A program made the translations under genes and the position numbers. Below the pieces are notes generated by a model that did no database searches, was not told the origin of the DNA, and worked only from the letters and a program-made list of their open reading frames with translations. A DNA stretch of 64,000 bases from [Scytonema hofmanni] UTEX 2349 (lineage in GTDB: Bacteria; Cyanobacteriota; Cyanobacteriia; Cyanobacteriales; Nostocaceae): contig NZ_KK073768.1 of assembly GCF_000582685.1 (NCBI RefSeq), forward strand, positions 420,410-484,409. Direction: 5' to 3'. Shown in pieces: positions 17,946 to 26,092 of this stretch. Every line of letters starts with the position of its first letter. The stretch's first letter is position 1.

Positions 17946-18442
17946 GCGATCGCGCTCACTTGCACCACTAAACTGAGGATATAAAGCTATTCAACATAAC
18001 AGTCCGCTGTGTTGATCTCAAAAATTTACCAAAAAAGGCAAAAGTAAAAAGTTAAAAGGCACTCATAAAGAAAAAGAAAAATGGTTAAAAGCCCCTAAAT
18101 TTATTTATGGAACGAAGTAAAAACATTTGTTTCGAGACACGTAGTGCAAAAAAGAAGACGTTCATTACAAATCCCCTAAATTTATTTATGGGGATTATCT
18201 TTTTACTTTTTACTTTTTACAAGAAAGGCAGAAGTTCGAGGGCAGAAGGCACTTATGTTAGGAGTATCAATTAAAACTTACTTTGTGGGTTTAAAGCCCA
18301 GTTTAAACAAATAATTATACTCAAGATGGCTTGCAGCGAGGTATAAAACGTCCTTGTTTCAATCCCACTATGAGTAAGGGTGGGTTGCCTTCTGCCTTCT
18401 GCCTCCTGCCTTCTGCCTTCTGAATTTTTACTTCTTAATTGA
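17946..18442. other. Noncoding spacer with short direct repeats and a heptamer array
   Basis: CCCCTAAATTTATTTATGG occurs twice (18092-18110 and 18174-18192). The second copy is extended into a hairpin by AATCCCC/GGGGATT. A TGCCTTC-type heptamer array ends the spacer at 18385-18421. No gene is seen. Confidence 0.65.
18385..18421. repeat. TGCCTTC heptamer tandem repeat (STRR type)
   Basis: About five 7-bp units (TGCCTTC or TGCCTCC) lie just downstream of lipB. The same motif recurs near 37102 and 58028. Confidence 0.75.
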
Positions 18443-19108
18443 CTATGCTTCTATCAATTCCACATTAAATACTTCTGCAAAAGATTTTGCCACACAAGAG
18501 CGTATTTCTTGACAAGTTATATCAGGAATGAATTGAGCTAAACTGCCTACAGATTTATCAGCAATACCGCAAGGTACAATCCGCTCAAAGCCTGTCAGAT
18601 CGGGACAAACGTTTAATGCAAAGCCGTGCATAGTAATCCAACGACTCACTTTAATGCCAATGGCGGCTACTTTGCGTCCTTCTAACCAAACACCAGTGAA
18701 ACCGGGAATGCGATCGCCCTGTAATCCATAAACTGCCAGTACGCGAATTAATACGGATTCAAGTTGTCGCAAATACCAGTGCAAGTCTTTACAATAACGT
18801 TGCAGATTTAAAATTGGATACCCGACCAATTGACCGGGACAATGATAAGTAACTTCGCCGCCTCTTTCGATTCGATGCACATCGTAGGGGCTTTTGTCAA
18901 TATCAAACTTGAGAAATTCTGTGGTGGCTCCCTGTCCTAAGGTGTAGACGGGTGGATGCTCCAGCAAGATTAACACGTCATCAAGATTTGGGTTTGATAT
19001 GCGTTCATTTAAAAGCGATCGCTGCCACAGTAAAGCATCTGAGTATGGCATCAACGCTTGGTTATATACCAAACAACGGTTATATGGCTGAGGATTACTA
19101 CGGATCAT
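18443..19108 (-). CDS. lipB: Octanoyl-[acyl carrier protein]:protein N-octanoyltransferase LipB
   Basis: A protein of 221 residues from ATG 19108; a TTG two codons upstream is less likely. Conserved features are [32 protein letters not shown], the lysine region [18 protein letters not shown] and the catalytic Cys in IVPCGI. LipB moves the octanoyl group from acyl carrier protein to lipoyl domains of 2-oxoacid dehydrogenases and GcvH, the first step of lipoate assembly. Cytosolic. Divergent from the hpf/lrtA gene. Confidence 0.95.
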   Translation of the reverse strand: MIRSNPQPYNRCLVYNQALMPYSDALLWQRSLLNERISNPNLDDVLILLEHPPVYTLGQGATTEFLKFDIDKSPYDVHRIERGGEVTYHCPGQLVGYPILNLQRYCKDLHWYLRQLESVLIRVLAVYGLQGDRIPGFTGVWLEGRKVAAIGIKVSRWITMHGFALNVCPDLTGFERIVPCGIADKSVGSLAQFIPDITCQEIRSCVAKSFAEVFNVELIEA

Positions 19109-19443
19109 TGCCAAAATTAACTAATATAACAAATAAAAAGTGTTTAAAGGCACAATATAAAGTCAATAAATGTCAAGCTTTGCAAAGGATTTTAAAGGAA
19201 AGTCAAGGGTTTCCACTTTAGAAAATACAAAGTGCTAGCTTGAATATATAACCTCAATGGTGTTCGGAGGAATTCTCTGCAATAATCATCACGCCACGAA
19301 AAAAACGAACAAATGCACGATTGTGATAGAGTCGGCAAAAATCTGTTCAGAAAATATTCTGGTGTCAGTGATAAACCTTAGTCTCATTTCCTTGCAAACA
19401 AACCAAATACAATAAATATCAAACATTGAGCGGGAGATATCAA
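19109..19443. other. Divergent promoter region of lipB and hpf (lrtA)
   Basis: An AT-rich spacer of 335 bases. In other cyanobacteria lrtA carries a long untranslated leader involved in light/dark control. Here no obvious operator or conserved hairpin was recognised. Confidence 0.4.
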
Positions 19444-20097
19444 ATGAAGCTTGTCATCCACGGCAAAAATATTGAAATCACCGATGGAATTCGGGAATAT
19501 GTGCATCAAAAGATTGAAAAAGCAGCAAGTCATTTTCAAAACTTAACAAACGAAGTGGATGTTCACCTTAGTGTTGCTCGCAATCCCCGAATTAATACTA
19601 GACAATCGGCTGAAGTGACTATTTATGCAAATGGTAGCGTCATCCGTGCCGAGGAAAGCAGCGAAAATTTGTATGCCAGTATTGATTTAGTGGCAGATAA
19701 AATTGCCCGTCAACTGCGAAAATACAAAGAACGGCGTCAAGATCAGAAAACTAATGCTCAAATAACCATAGAAGGAGTAGTGCAACCAGAGGTAGTTACA
19801 GATTTAATAGGCGATCGCACTCCGGAATTACCCAACGAAGTTGTTCGTACTAAATATTTTTCCATGCTACCAATGACAGTTGCTGAAGCTTTAGAACAAT
19901 TGCAACTGGTGGGACACGACTTTTATATGTTCCGCAATAGCGAAACCGACGAAATTAATGTAATTTACGAACGCAATCACGGTGGGTATGGTGTGATTCA
20001 TCCCCGCAATAATAACGCACACACCAACGGTAAAAACGGTAAGGTAAATCATAACAATATTACCATGCCGGAAAAATCACACTCGCCTAAGTCGTAA
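19444..20097 (+). CDS. hpf: Ribosome hibernation-promoting factor, long form (LrtA)
   Basis: A protein of 217 residues from ATG 19444, preceded by a GGGAG ribosome site; an in-frame TTG six codons upstream is unlikely. Residues 1-100 form the S30AE/YfiA domain ([51 protein letters not shown]). The C-terminal domain (about 130-185) has [20 protein letters not shown] and the [19 protein letters not shown] dimerisation motif. The long form dimerises 70S ribosomes into inactive 100S particles in the dark or in stationary phase. The last 30 residues are Asn/Lys rich and probably disordered. Confidence 0.95.
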   Translation: MKLVIHGKNIEITDGIREYVHQKIEKAASHFQNLTNEVDVHLSVARNPRINTRQSAEVTIYANGSVIRAEESSENLYASIDLVADKIARQLRKYKERRQDQKTNAQITIEGVVQPEVVTDLIGDRTPELPNEVVRTKYFSMLPMTVAEALEQLQLVGHDFYMFRNSETDEINVIYERNHGGYGVIHPRNNNAHTNGKNGKVNHNNITMPEKSHSPKS

Positions 20098-20101
20098 AGA
20101 C

Positions 20102-20130
20102 GTAGAGACGTTCCGGTGGAACGTCTCTAC
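20102..20130. repeat. GTAGAGACG/CGTCTCTAC palindrome after hpf
   Basis: A 29-bp palindrome with TTCCGGTGGAA core, 4 bases after the hpf stop, between convergent genes. It is followed by AAGGGTTTCGGGCAACGC, a flank also found (reverse complemented) near 44820. Confidence 0.85.
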
Positions 20131-20170
20131 AAGGGTTTCGGGCAACGCATAATAAAACAGCAATCGATGT

Positions 20171-21868
20171 TCAATCCTTAACAACTTTGAGACTTTTTAA
20201 ACTACTATCTGCACAACCACTAATCATCCCACCCATTGCTAAAATCTGTTGTAAGTAGGCGATCGCATTTGCGGTAATGATTTCTCCTGGCATCAAAACC
20301 GGAATTCCTGGGGGATAAGGGCAGACAATTTCCGCACAAATGCATTCCCTAGTTTCTTCTATGTGCCTTGTTTCACTTTCAGCAAAAAAAGCTTCTCTAG
20401 GAGACATATACACAGAATTATCCACACTAATGAAATCATCCCACACAAGCTTGGACAATCTCAAGTCTTGTTTATTTTTGTTAACTGACATCATCTGAGC
20501 AAGAGTCATAAAACCTTGCACCAATTGCTGAATATCCTCCGCACTGTTACCCAAACTGATAATAAAGGTGAGATGTTGCAATGATGCAAATTCTGCTGTA
20601 ATGCCTAGTTGATCAAGAATTTCCTCAGCTTCAAAGCCAGTTAAACCTAAGCCAGAAACCGTAACAGTTAACCGCGTTTTATCTAAAGTGAACCTCTCCC
20701 CAACCCCTCCCCTACGAGGGGAGGGGCTAAGAATTCTACCCTTCCCTGTTTTAGTTTTATCTAAAATGAACCTCTCCCCAACCCCTCCCCTACGAGGGGA
20801 GGGGCTAAGAATTCCCCCCTTCCCTGTTTTATCTAAAATGAACCTCTCCCCAACCCCTCCCCTACGAGGGGAGGGGCTAAGAATTCCCCCCTTCCCTACA
20901 AGGGAAGGGGGGTTAGGGGGGGTTAGGTTTGTGGGGGAGATTTCCAAAACTGACAATCCGGGAATTTGGCTGATGTGGGTTCTAGCTTCATCTGCAAGTT
21001 CCAAAGTGCGAAACATTAACTCTTTGCCATGCAAAGCCATTTGCTGACGTGCTGCATCTAAGGAAGCAAGAAGTATATAACTAGGACTGGTAGATTGTAC
21101 TAATTGCAAAGCTTTAGTTACACGGTTAATGTTTATCCTATCGCCTTGAACGTGCAACATTGATGCTTGAGTCATTGCCCCAAGTGTTTTATGAATCGAT
21201 TGTACGCTTAAATCTGCACCTGCGGCTAAAGCTGCGATGGGTAGTTGGGGATGAAATGCGAAGTGTGCGCCGTGTGCTTCGTCTACCAGCAAAGGGATAT
21301 TGTATTGATGGGTAATGCGAGCGATCGCCTCCACATCTGCACAAACGCCGTAATATGTGGGATAAACTATCATCACCGCTTTCGCATCGGGATGCTGTTC
21401 TAATGCTGCTTCCACAGATGCAGGGGTGATACTGTGAGCAATATCTAAAATTGGGTCATATTCAGGATTAACAAAAATTGGCATCGCACCAGAAAGAATT
21501 AAACCAGCGATCGCAGAAGAATGCACATTTCGCGGCAAAATAATTTTATCGCCCATGCCACAAGTCGCGAGAATTGCCGCCTCAATACCACACGTAGAGC
21601 CATTGACAAGAAACCATGTTTGTGCAGCACCAAAAGCTTCAGCCGCTAATTGTTGCGCTTGCTGAATCACTCCTTGGGGTGCAAATAAATTATCTAACTC
21701 TGATAACTCAGTTAAATCAGCGCGAAATACAGCTTCACCAAACAAATCAACTAAGCGTGGTGAAATTCCTTGTCCTCCCTTGTGTCCTGGCGTGTAAAAA
21801 GCCGCGTGAGGACGTGTTGTATTGGCTTTTAAGGTATCTAATAAAGGTGTTTGGTTTTGATCGAGCAT
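20171..21868 (-). CDS. Orn/Lys/Arg decarboxylase family PLP enzyme with in-frame repeat insertion
   Basis: A fold-type I PLP decarboxylase of 565 residues from ATG 21868. FYTPGHKGGQG, FLVNGSTCGIEAAI, VDEAHGAHFAFHP and the PLP-lysine SVQSIHKTLGAMTQAS are present. The C-terminal domain resumes at LTVTVSGLGLTGFEAEEILD and ends with YPPGIPVLMPGE. The family decarboxylates arginine, lysine or ornithine. Between the two domains (about residues 312-397) sit three tandem copies of a 24-residue repeat, encoded by a 72-bp palindromic intergenic-type element. The frame continues upstream to 22009 across a heptamer array (Pro-Met-Pro-His-Ala-like), which I regard as noncoding. The substrate is not decided by sequence. 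Confidence 0.88.
   Translation of the reverse strand: MLDQNQTPLLDTLKANTTRPHAAFYTPGHKGGQGISPRLVDLFGEAVFRADLTELSELDNLFAPQGVIQQAQQLAAEAFGAAQTWFLVNGSTCGIEAAILATCGMGDKIILPRNVHSSAIAGLILSGAMPIFVNPEYDPILDIAHSITPASVEAALEQHPDAKAVMIVYPTYYGVCADVEAIARITHQYNIPLLVDEAHGAHFAFHPQLPIAALAAGADLSVQSIHKTLGAMTQASMLHVQGDRININRVTKALQLVQSTSPSYILLASLDAARQQMALHGKELMFRTLELADEARTHISQIPGLSVLEISPTNLTPPNPPSLVGKGGILSPSPRRGGVGERFILDKTGKGGILSPSPRRGGVGERFILDKTKTGKGRILSPSPRRGGVGERFTLDKTRLTVTVSGLGLTGFEAEEILDQLGITAEFASLQHLTFIISLGNSAEDIQQLVQGFMTLAQMMSVNKNKQDLRLSKLVWDDFISVDNSVYMSPREAFFAESETRHIEETRECICAEIVCPYPPGIPVLMPGEIITANAIAYLQQILAMGGMISGCADSSLKSLKVVKD
20677..20898. repeat. Three 72-bp tandem repeats inside the decarboxylase gene
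   Basis: Copies at 20677-20748, 20755-20826 and 20827-20898 (6 extra bases between the first two). Each contains the palindrome CCCCTCCCCTACGAGGGGAG and ends in sequence coding for LDKT. The unit is 24 codons, so the frame is preserved. A related C/G-rich hairpin (CCCCCTTCCCTACAAGGGAA, from 20885) adjoins them. Confidence 0.92.
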
Positions 21869-21871
21869 TTT

Positions 21872-21936
21872 TGGGTATTGGGCATTGGGCATTGGGCATT
21901 GGGCATGGGGCATGGGGCATGGGGCATGGGGCATTG
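21872..21936. repeat. CCCAATG/CCCCATG heptamer array at the 5' end of the decarboxylase gene
   Basis: About nine 7-bp units, each carrying an ATG on the minus strand. Successive units place ATG in all three frames. The array ends a few bases upstream of the preferred start at 21868. Confidence 0.8.
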
Positions 21937-22047
21937 GTAATTTTAACTCCCCCTCTCCCCATTCCTTCGGTGTAGCCTTTAGGGAGATGTCAGCAGTATT
22001 GCTTGTCATCTAGGTTGGGAAAGTTGAATAATCTAATTAGACTTACC

Positions 22048-22233
22048 ATGATTTATCCCACTGCTATATCTATACCCGAACCACAGATTCCCACCCCAGA
22101 AACGAATCCGCTACCTAGTCCCGCACCAACGATTCCCCAACCAATACCTGAGCCGATACCACAAACTGTACCTGCTCCGATTCCCCAGCCGGTTCCCAGT
22201 CCAATTCCTCAAACAATTCCTGAACCTGTTTAA
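22048..22233 (+). CDS. Short proline-rich protein, unknown function
   Basis: A product of 61 residues starting MIYPTAISIPEP and continuing as alternating Pro-x-Pro-x and Pro-Ile/Val-Pro units to the end (PSPIPQTIPEPV). It has no signal peptide or membrane segment and would be extended or polyproline-like. The DNA repeats loosely (CCAATACCTGAG, CCGATTCCCCAG). A longer start at 22003 exists but begins inside the promoter spacer. The regular codon pattern argues for a real small gene, but a chance low-complexity frame cannot be excluded. It lies upstream of ychF on the same strand. Confidence 0.5.
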   Translation: MIYPTAISIPEPQIPTPETNPLPSPAPTIPQPIPEPIPQTVPAPIPQPVPSPIPQTIPEPV

Positions 22234-22302
22234 AACTAATTCTTGGTAGTTTGTAAGATAGTGATTGGACTTTAATCCAAAATCCAAAATCTAAAATCCA
22301 AA

Positions 22303-23394
22303 ATGCTAAGAGCCGGAATTGTTGGACTTCCCAACGTGGGAAAATCTACTTTGTTCAATGCCTTGGTGGAAAATGCCAAGGCTGAAGCTGCTAATTTCCC
22401 TTTTTGTACAAAAGACCCAAATGTGGGCATTGTTTCTGTGCCAGATGAACGTTTAAATGTTTTGGCAAAGATTTCTGTTGCTAAAAAGATTGTCCCGGCT
22501 CAGGTGGAATTTGTCGATATAGCCGGTTTAATTAAAGGTGCAAGTAAAGGTGAGGGAATGGGAAATCAATTTCTCTCCCACATTCGAGAAGTGGATGCGA
22601 TCGTTCATGTAGTGCGCTGTTTTGAGAATGATGATATTATCCACGTTGCCGGTTCAGTAGATCCAGTGCGGGATATTGAAATCGTCAATTTAGAACTCGG
22701 TTTAGCTGATTTGTCACAAATTGAACGCCGTATTGAACGCACTCGCAAACTAGCGCGTACTAACAAAGAAGGACAGTTAGAATTAGCACTCTTAGAAAAT
22801 ATAGCTGCAACCTTAAATGAAGGCAAATCAGTCCGTCAACTTACTTTGACAGAAGAAGAAACCGAGATAATAAAAGGATTGGGATTACTCACAGGGAAAC
22901 CGATTATATATGCTGCTAATGTCTCGGAAGATGACTTAGCAACAGGCAATGATTTTGTGGAGAAAGTCCGCCAAATTGCCAGCCAAGAAAATGCTCAAGT
23001 TGTGGTAGTTTCGGCTCAAGTTGAATCAGAATTAATTGACTTGCCAGAAGAAGATAAAGCTGATTTTCTCGCATCTTTAGGTGTAGAAGAAGGTGGCTTA
23101 AAATCTTTGATTCGTGCAACTTACGCGCTTTTGGGTTTAAGAACTTATTTCACATCTGGTGAAAAAGAAACCCGTGCTTGGACAATTCATGCTGGAATGT
23201 CTGCACCTCAAGCTGCTGGTGTAATTCACACTGATTTTGAGCGGGGATTTATTCGCGCTGAAACTGTTGCTTACAATGATTTGGTGACGACTGGTTCGAT
23301 GACTGCGGCAAAAGAAAAAGGATTAGTTAGAAGTGAGGGTAAAGAGTATATTGTGCAAGAAGGAGATGTGATGTTATTCCGCTTTAATGTGTAG
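22303..23394 (+). CDS. ychF: Redox-regulated ATPase YchF (Obg-like)
   Basis: A protein of 363 residues. It has the P-loop GLPNVGKSTLFNAL at residues 8-21, the G2/G3 regions FPFCTKDPNVGIV and VDIAGLIKGASKGEGMGNQF, an inserted coiled-coil (IERRIERTRKLARTNKEGQL) and a C-terminal TGS-like domain (AGVIHTDFERGFIRAE, YIVQEGDVMLFRFNV). YchF/OLA1 proteins prefer ATP over GTP, bind ribosomes and modulate stress responses. All motifs look intact. Cytosolic. Confidence 0.97.
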   Translation: MLRAGIVGLPNVGKSTLFNALVENAKAEAANFPFCTKDPNVGIVSVPDERLNVLAKISVAKKIVPAQVEFVDIAGLIKGASKGEGMGNQFLSHIREVDAIVHVVRCFENDDIIHVAGSVDPVRDIEIVNLELGLADLSQIERRIERTRKLARTNKEGQLELALLENIAATLNEGKSVRQLTLTEEETEIIKGLGLLTGKPIIYAANVSEDDLATGNDFVEKVRQIASQENAQVVVVSAQVESELIDLPEEDKADFLASLGVEEGGLKSLIRATYALLGLRTYFTSGEKETRAWTIHAGMSAPQAAGVIHTDFERGFIRAETVAYNDLVTTGSMTAAKEKGLVRSEGKEYIVQEGDVMLFRFNV

Positions 23395-23491
23395 GAAGGT
23401 CGCTTTTATAAGAGGCTGCTTTTAGCATAGACAAGCGCGTGTTTTCTGTAAACTGACAACTAATATCTTAGATCATTCCTAATAAACGTAG

Positions 23492-23508
23492 GGTGGGCAA
23501 TGCCCACC
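23492..23508. repeat. Short palindrome GGTGGGCAATGCCCACC
   Basis: A 17-bp inverted repeat between ychF and the next gene, a common cyanobacterial intergenic hairpin. A similar GTAGGATGGGCGTCCACCCT hairpin lies at 42195. Confidence 0.6.
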
Positions 23509-23561
23509 AACGCTTTTAAGAGAATTTGGTTTTTTTAATAAGCAATAAAAGGATAATAAAA

Positions 23562-23882
23562 ATGCTCGAATGGGTATTTAGGGATTTTGTAAAAAAATTA
23601 GAGCGTTCTACAAAGAATGTTTCGCGAGATTTTGCCAAACAGAATAGTAAAGAGATAGGTTACTTATTTGATAAAAAAATCTATCCCTTAGCTAATAAGT
23701 TCGATTACATAGCTAAAGAACGTATTAAACAAGCAATAAAGGAAACAGAAAAACTCGAAACCAAGATTAAAGATGATATTGAATCTTTATTGAATAATGC
23801 TGATACTAAAATTAAAGATATTATTGAAAAAATCGATATAATTCGGAAATCAACTTACCTTTTTTGTATCTGTAGTTTTTAG
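23562..23882 (+). CDS. Hypothetical coiled-coil protein, possibly truncated
   Basis: A product of 106 residues from ATG 23562, preceded by AAAGGATAATAAAA. It is strongly helical and charged (KQAIKETEKLETKIKDDIES), consistent with a coiled coil from about residue 45 to 95. The last ten residues (STYLFCICSF) are abruptly hydrophobic and unlike the rest, which hints at a frameshift or truncation near the 3' end. The family is not recognised. Codon use is more AT-rich than in its neighbours. Confidence 0.5.
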   Translation: MLEWVFRDFVKKLERSTKNVSRDFAKQNSKEIGYLFDKKIYPLANKFDYIAKERIKQAIKETEKLETKIKDDIESLLNNADTKIKDIIEKIDIIRKSTYLFCICSF

Positions 23883-23961
23883 CAGTTAAATAAAATAAGG
23901 TAGACATTCTCACTGTAGTTACTTAAAGTTTTCTGAGGATGACTTTTCAAAGAGCGATCGC

Positions 23962-24741
23962 CTAAAATATAGGTTTGTCAAATAGCAGCAAAGATAAAAC
24001 AAAGTCAATTATAAAAATTGATACCCAAGTAGTCACAACTGCCGCTGTTGCTGATTCTCCTACTTGCTTTACTCCTCCTTTGGTAGTTAGTCCCCAACTA
24101 CAACCGACGATAGCAACCATTGAACCGAAGAGAAATCCTTTCAGTACAATAATCACCAAATCTGACGGTTCTAAAAAACTTCTAACTGACTCTAAAAATG
24201 TTTCCGGCGCTATCTGGTAAAATTGTAAGGCGGCAAAAACTCCCCCACCTATGCCGGTAACTAAGGCAAAAATGGTTAATAACGGTACCATCAAGCAGCA
24301 AGCAATGACTCTGGGAAGAACTAAATAATCAATTGGATCGGTTCTCAGCATATAAAGTGCATCAATTTGCTCTGTGACTCGCATTGCACCAATTTCTGCC
24401 GCAAAAGCAGAACCGACTTGTCCGGCAACTATACAACCTGTCAAAATGGGAGCTAATTCTCGGCAAAAGGCTAAAGCAAAAGCACCACCAACAGCATTTT
24501 CCGCACCAAATTGGACTAATTCTCTTGCCGTCTGAATGGTAAAAATCATCCCGGCAAAACCACTCACTAGCAAAACTGGAAACATAGAACCAGGTCCTAC
24601 TTTGACCATATGTTCCATAATATGACGGTTGTGCATTTTTCCTTGGAGTAAATGCAGCCAAACTTGACCAAAAAGCAGCATAGCAGCTCCAAAGCGTACA
24701 ATCCACGATCGCTCTAATGGTTCTTTTGGTCGCAATTTCAC
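23962..24741 (-). CDS. MlaE family lipid ABC transporter permease
   Basis: A membrane protein of 259 residues with about five hydrophobic segments. Typical MlaE/YrbE features are GPGSMFPVLLVSGFAGMIFT, RELAPILTGCIVAGQVGSAF, AAEIGAMRVTEQIDAL and the C-terminal GLTTKGGVKQVGESATAAVV. It forms the membrane part of an importer or exporter moving phospholipids across the envelope with an MlaF-type ATPase and an MCE-domain protein; neither partner is adjacent here. The start is GTG 24741, with AGGATGGG six bases upstream; no in-frame ATG is nearby. Confidence 0.93.
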   Translation of the reverse strand: MKLRPKEPLERSWIVRFGAAMLLFGQVWLHLLQGKMHNRHIMEHMVKVGPGSMFPVLLVSGFAGMIFTIQTARELVQFGAENAVGGAFALAFCRELAPILTGCIVAGQVGSAFAAEIGAMRVTEQIDALYMLRTDPIDYLVLPRVIACCLMVPLLTIFALVTGIGGGVFAALQFYQIAPETFLESVRSFLEPSDLVIIVLKGFLFGSMVAIVGCSWGLTTKGGVKQVGESATAAVVTTWVSIFIIDFVLSLLLFDKPIF

Positions 24742-25082
24742 TATTATCCCATCCTACTTTCTCGCCTTGCGTGCAGCCGGAGCGTATCTGTTGATTTGTG
24801 TAAATATCCAAAACCAACTTTTTCCATCTGAAACACTAACTACTTATGATTCTAGGAAAGTGTCGCATCCGAAAGCATTTAAGTTCCAGCTAACTGACTG
24901 AGTAAGTAGACTGGAGGGGTTTGTGCAGCTCAAGTGACGGTTAGTTTTGAGATATTCTAGCTCTCCATTTTATCAAGCGATCGTTTGCCCAATATAATTT
25001 TCTCCTTCTGGAAGTCCCTAAAACGTTGAAGCGATCGCACTCAATGAGAAGGAAGTCGTAAGACGTTCCACATGCTTCGTCT
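24742..25082. other. Noncoding spacer upstream of the MlaE permease gene
   Basis: About 340 bases with HIP1-like sites and a degenerate copy of the GTAGAGACG palindrome at 25058-25086. No gene is seen. Confidence 0.55.
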
Positions 25083-25086
25083 CTAC
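25058..25086. repeat. Degenerate GTAAGACG/CGTCTCTAC palindrome
   Basis: The outer arms are recognisable, but the core (TTCCACATGCTT) has decayed. It overlaps the 3' end of the KaiB-like gene by a few bases. Confidence 0.6.
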
Positions 25087-25898
25087 AATGTGCCTTTTTT
25101 AGTTTCTAACATTTGCAAGATTTTTTCCACATTATCCAGATTACCAACCATTCGCCGAATTGGGTGGGGCCAAACTTTAACTAAAGTGGGAGTTGCTGAA
25201 ACCTGATCGAGTTCTGCTTGTTCAGGATTTGTCAAAACATCGACAACTTTTAAAGTGTAAGGATATTTAAGCGATCGCTCTAACAATTCGTGTAAATTTT
25301 GAAGAATGCGTTCAGTGTTGGCACTATGTCCGGCAACAAATAAGCGAAGAACAAAGCCTTGAGTTTTCGGTTCGGTTTTTTGGATTGCGGCGATCGGTAT
25401 TGGAGATACTTTAGCTTCAGAGAACTCTAAACGCACAATTAAATCATGGTCTTGCCAAAGTTGCTCAAATGAAGATCGATAACTAGATAGTACCATGCGA
25501 TCGCACAATCCCTCTTGCCACGGAGAGGAATGCCAAACTAAATCCCCCGTGCCAAAAACAGCATTTAGCACAGCCTGATGTCGCATTACTAACGGATAAG
25601 CTTCGGCAAAAGTTCGCACTTGCTGAGTGCGCGGATCTAACCAATGGTCAATAGTTGCCGTATAGCAAGGCACTAAAAAATGAGGCGGTTCTGGTAAGTC
25701 TAAAATTTCTTGTAAAAAAGCGCACAAATGCAAATGCCATCGACCTTTTTTGGCAGGGTCGATGCAATAAATTAAATCTCCTCCAGGTGTAAATAGCGCA
25801 ATGCCCTTAAACAACTGGGGTAAAAGTGGTTTATCTGGATTCAAGGGATTGGGGATTGGGGGATGGGGATTGGGCATCGGGCATCGGGCATCGGGCAT
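25083..25898 (-). CDS. Protein with C-terminal KaiB/SasA-like thioredoxin-fold domain
   Basis: Up to 271 residues. The C-terminal 95 residues (FVLRLFVAGHSANTERILQN, YTLKVVDVLTNPEQAELDQV, SATPTLVKVWPHP) match the KaiB-like fold found in KaiB and in the N terminus of the clock kinase SasA. The N-terminal 170 residues (IALFTPGGDLIYCIDPAKKG, HFLVPCYTATIDHWL) are conserved-looking, but I do not recognise the domain. A role in KaiC binding or clock output is plausible but not shown; no kaiA, kaiC or kinase domain is adjacent. The start codon is uncertain, because the first residues come from an ATG-bearing heptamer array. ATG 25877 would give a protein 7 residues shorter. Confidence 0.7.
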   Translation of the reverse strand: MPDARCPMPNPHPPIPNPLNPDKPLLPQLFKGIALFTPGGDLIYCIDPAKKGRWHLHLCAFLQEILDLPEPPHFLVPCYTATIDHWLDPRTQQVRTFAEAYPLVMRHQAVLNAVFGTGDLVWHSSPWQEGLCDRMVLSSYRSSFEQLWQDHDLIVRLEFSEAKVSPIPIAAIQKTEPKTQGFVLRLFVAGHSANTERILQNLHELLERSLKYPYTLKVVDVLTNPEQAELDQVSATPTLVKVWPHPIRRMVGNLDNVEKILQMLETKKGTL

Positions 25899-25912
25899 CG
25901 GGCATCCGGCAT
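25871..25912. repeat. CCCGATG heptamer array supplying the start codon of the KaiB-like gene
   Basis: Six ATG codons on the minus strand are spaced exactly 7 bases apart (starting at 25912, 25905, 25898, 25891, 25884 and 25877), so all three frames receive one. Those at 25898 and 25877 are in frame with the gene. Confidence 0.85.
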
Positions 25913-26043
25913 CAGTAATAATTCTTTTTCCAGTCCCTAGTCCCTAGTACCGCAAGGCGGAAGTCAAAAGTCAAAAGTCAAAAGTAATATGGAGTAAGCT
26001 TTTTAACGATTGAGAATGGGTGGTTTATTTACGCCGTGCTGTA

Positions 26044-26092
26044 CTAGTCCCTAGTCCCTAGTCCCTAGTCCCTAGTCCCTAGTCCCTAGCCC
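26044..26092. repeat. CCCTAGT heptamer array (STRR)
   Basis: About seven units of CCCTAGT directly follow the pilT stop codon. Two more units and a separate GTCAAAA heptamer triplet lie at 25934-25985. Confidence 0.85.

Noticed and set aside
18350..18390. GTTTCAATCCC followed by an imperfect hairpin, resembling the start of a cyanobacterial CRISPR repeat
   Set aside because: Only a single copy exists, with no regular spacers or cas genes nearby; it is not an array.
20688..21047. Plus-strand frame with LSPTPPLRGEGLRI repeats
   Set aside because: It is the antisense reading of the 72-bp repeats inside the decarboxylase gene.
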